The notes beneath the pieces were generated by a model. That model had not been told where the DNA came from, did no database searches, and worked only from the letters and a program-made list of their open reading frames with translations. Shown here piece after piece: positions 60,300 through 64,000 of a DNA stretch of 64,000 nt (position 1 is its first letter; each line of letters begins with the position of its first letter). Source of the DNA: Pomacea canaliculata (lineage: Eukaryota > Mollusca > Gastropoda > Architaenioglossa > Ampullariidae). A program made the position numbers and the translations under genes. The stretch lies in the NCBI RefSeq assembly GCF_003073045.1, contig NC_037594.1, positions 19,350,927-19,414,926 on the forward strand, read 5' to 3'.

Positions 60300-63133
60300 A
60301 CATACAAACAAAAGCGGATCGATATTTCTGTGCTGCTGACTCGCCTGGGCTGTACTTCAGCAGTACAGGTGACTAGACTGTTCCACTATCACACCTTTCT
60401 CCGTTTGGTCTGGCGTCACTGTTTCTAACAAAAACAATTTGCATGTGGACGCCATGCGCTACATTCTGTTACCATTCACAGCAGCATTCCCGCAAGCTGT
60501 TATTATCCCTTTCCTCGAGCAGCAAGATCACAACTTTGAGTTTCTAACAATTGGACACCATGGCTGAATTCGATCAATTGAATGAAACTACTTAATGAAC
60601 GAAATTACCATGGAAGTATGTCAAATAACTGATTAGTGTCGACCTTCGTAATGGCTCACCACACTCCGTCCACTGAAAATATCAGGGATAGTTCTTTGTA
60701 GTTCCTGTGGGTTTTATTAGGACCTAAGTTAAGCATTCGTTTGACATGAAATCCACCTCCGAGCTTGTTGCTTCCATCATAAGGAACAGAGACGTTTAAA
60801 TGTACTATAGATCCTGTCTGTTTACCTATTGTAATGAACCTCAATCACAAGCATTTTCAAACGGCGAGTACTACCAATGTAGATGATTTTTGCAGGATGG
60901 CTGTCCAGAAGTAAGGAATCATTGTGGTTGTCATATCAACCAAATTAATGTATTATCAAAAACAGTGTTACTGTGTGTGCCCATGATAGCAAAACTTGCA
61001 TCTTTTCTCCACCTTGTTGTGTACACATGGAAACTACACAAGCACATGCTTTAACTACACATACCCACCCTCCTGCATCTCCCCCCAGCTTGCACAAAAC
61101 TATTGTTGAAACTTTCACATGGGAATTAAGCCAACTGCCTACACCAGAGTCAGTTAATTTTTTATAGTGTTCAAACTCGGTTTAACAGACCTGACAGTTA
61201 TGCCCATCTGTGCATGTTGGTGACAATTTAGCCTACAGCTGAGCAATGATGTAAGTCGTATTACTCTCAAAAATACCCTAATTAAATATTTCACATATAT
61301 GAAAATTGTGGCAGGCACACCCTTCACCCACACATGGGTATTATGTTACTCATTTTAACTCCTGAACCTTCTTAAGCAAGATTCATTGAAAAGACACGCT
61401 TTATTCTGTTAGATTATAGCATGACCAGATTCTTTCCTTCTGTAAAATTAATAAAAAATAATCACCTCCCTAGATTTTCTGTGACAGGAGACAAAAGTAA
61501 AAATTAAGTGCCTCTAAACACTGAGCCCAGTTAGTCAAGGTAATGTATAATTAAAGCAAAATATGTACATAGTTTGAAAATGTTTACTGATATATCAGGG
61601 TGCTTGTACAGGAAATGGTGAAAAACCAGTAACAAGGTAGACCATTATCTAAAAGCTCTTTAATTCTGTCCAGATGTAATGCTGAGTATCCTGGGAAATA
61701 AAGATAAAATCTAAATACAAACATATTATACCATTCACAACCTGGACACTTCTAATAATCTTAGATCACATGTTTCATGAATATCTTAAAATATATTTAA
61801 TTGTTTGATTTTTACAGGAACTCACATAAGAAAATTCCATCAACTTTAATAAGTCATTCACCTTGAAATCTGATGCATTGAAAGAATCATATTAAAGGCC
61901 AAATGCATTGTTTTTTTCCCCACTCACAGCCTTAATATTTCTACAGTTTTAAACTTGATAATATCTGCACAATTTCTGTGTTCATAAGACAAAATTTACC
62001 TAAACATAAAACATGCAGGTGAGTGAGAAGCATCCTTCGTTTACTGATTTGGCTCACAGTGAATCCATACTTAACACCAAAGGGAGAGAAAAAGTATTCT
62101 CAGATTTTTGCTTGATGGCCAGAGATGCTGGTGTGGCTGTCTAGGAAAAAGAGAAGCAATGAGTCATTGTCTCTTGCTAGTGCGATAAACCCTCTGCTCT
62201 TTTCAGCCTCAAACATAGTGTACCATACATGATTCTGATGCATTAATTTTTAACATCATTCTATTGTCTACTCTTGTTATTCTATTGTCAAGTTTTAGAC
62301 CATGAATTTGCAATTTTATAAAAATGTTTATGCATAATTTCTTCTGAACTTAAATGAAGAGAACTTTGATAAATAAATTTCACATGAAATATGCATATTG
62401 AGAACAGTGTATTTTCCCAGGTTACAGAATCTAACACACAGTCTGTCAGGCAAGCAATCTATGAAATAAGTATCTTCTGCTCTCTAAGAATCAAGACATT
62501 TTTCAAGGATTATGAACTGCACAACAAATCCAACAACTGGTTCCTTAAGAAAATCTGAGGCATGCAACTTTTACAGTTTATAAACATCAATGTTCAATTG
62601 TAGTCTTAATACCACTCTTATTGTGCAAAAATGTTGACAATGAATTTGAATGCATTTATTATCTAAAGTGCAAATAGTATTTAGTAGCTGCTGTTGGCAG
62701 AAGCAAAGGTGCAGTGATAGGGCACATAGATGCTGGTAAAATCTTGCATACTGGAACTTTTAAAAAATACAGAGAAACAGAAAAGACCATGGATTTTTAA
62801 TTCTGGATTTTAAATGGGGCTCACTTTTTTATAAGTTCATACCTTCATGTTATGAATTAAAAGTCCAGATAGGTAACATCTAATTCCACTAAAGTGAGCT
62901 TGAAATGTCTTGCTAGCTCTTTTTATCATACAGTTGGATCACAATACGCATAAAAGGCAAATATGCATAGCTGAATCTTCTCCTTGGCCCCTTCAAAAAT
63001 TGCCTTCAACAAATGTGGTTTTAAGTCACTGTGGGCACTGGAGCTTGCAGAAGTTACAGAAGAAGCTGGAAAGAGGAAATATTTATCCGAAGCCTGCAAT
63101 AGGTGATAAGAGAAGCTATGCAAAGGGGAAAAC
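60300..63133. other. Intergenic and probable GOT1 3' UTR
   Basis: No gene is seen. The high-coordinate part is expected to hold the 3' UTR of the minus-strand GOT1 gene. An antisense frame at 60656-60844 has no recognised family. Confidence 0.45.
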
Positions 63134-63805
<672 letters not shown>

Positions 63806-64000
63806 TCATCATACAAAGTGCTACCTTTCACACATTTGGCAGCATCAAAGGATTACTGCTAAAAAAGTGAAACAGTTTTAATGCATGCACTTACATTCTA
63901 GTGAAATGAAATATATTGCAAATCCTTTCTGGTGATCTATAAGTATGATTATGCATGCACAAGACAAATTTAAGATGAGACAATGTTCACATAAAACCTT

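Noticed and set aside
60656..60844. Antisense frame with protein-like composition (VHLNVSVPYDGSNKLGG...)
   Set aside because: No family recognised, no splice borders or partner exons, and length is within chance.

Overview
This is an AT-rich, intron-rich animal nuclear sequence. Genes are split into 40-300 base exons with GT-AG borders, and introns carry SINEs, hAT- and piggyBac-type MITEs and microsatellites. The protein repertoire and the SINE type suggest a lophotrochozoan, probably a mollusc such as a gastropod; this is inference and the species cannot be named from the sequence alone. There are no bacterial features.

Layout. 1-2.2 kb: a GC-richer stretch with one long unassigned open frame, then the promoter side of the first gene. 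2.2-14.8 kb (+): a complete 15-exon gene for protein O-GlcNAcase (OGA, MGEA5). 14.8-19.3 kb: its 3' UTR, a decayed coding-like patch, and a tRNA-type SINE split by a hAT MITE. 19.3-35.0 kb (+): a second complete 15-exon OGA gene in tandem, with identical exon phases and almost identical exon lengths. 35-37.1 kb: convergent 3' ends. 37.1-51.0 kb (-): about 23 exons of a single-pass receptor. Its ectodomain looks like the N-terminus of usherin (Cys-rich module, LamG-like, laminin-N-like, laminin EGF), followed by IPT/TIG-type domains. Inside the cell it has a MET/RYK-like tyrosine kinase domain that lacks the DFG motif. 51-60 kb: probably its large 5' intron(s), with microsatellites and a possible first exon near 60.1 kb. 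63.1-63.8 kb (-): the last two exons of cytosolic aspartate aminotransferase (GOT1), which continues beyond the window.

The two OGA copies both keep the catalytic Asp-Asp pair. They differ most in the first exon and in the disordered linker exon. Copy 1 has a one-base loss in an A run in its acetyltransferase-like C-terminal domain. The receptor has a similar one-base loss in a T run in its ATP-loop exon. Exon-length arithmetic shows both clearly. Two homopolymer losses in one window make uncorrected sequencing error a serious alternative to real gene decay.

The most novel-looking item is the receptor: an usherin-type ectodomain joined to IPT domains and a predicted pseudokinase, with a MET-like bidentate SH2-docking tail (YMNM and YENQ). 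No functional link between OGA, the receptor and GOT1 is evident from the layout.
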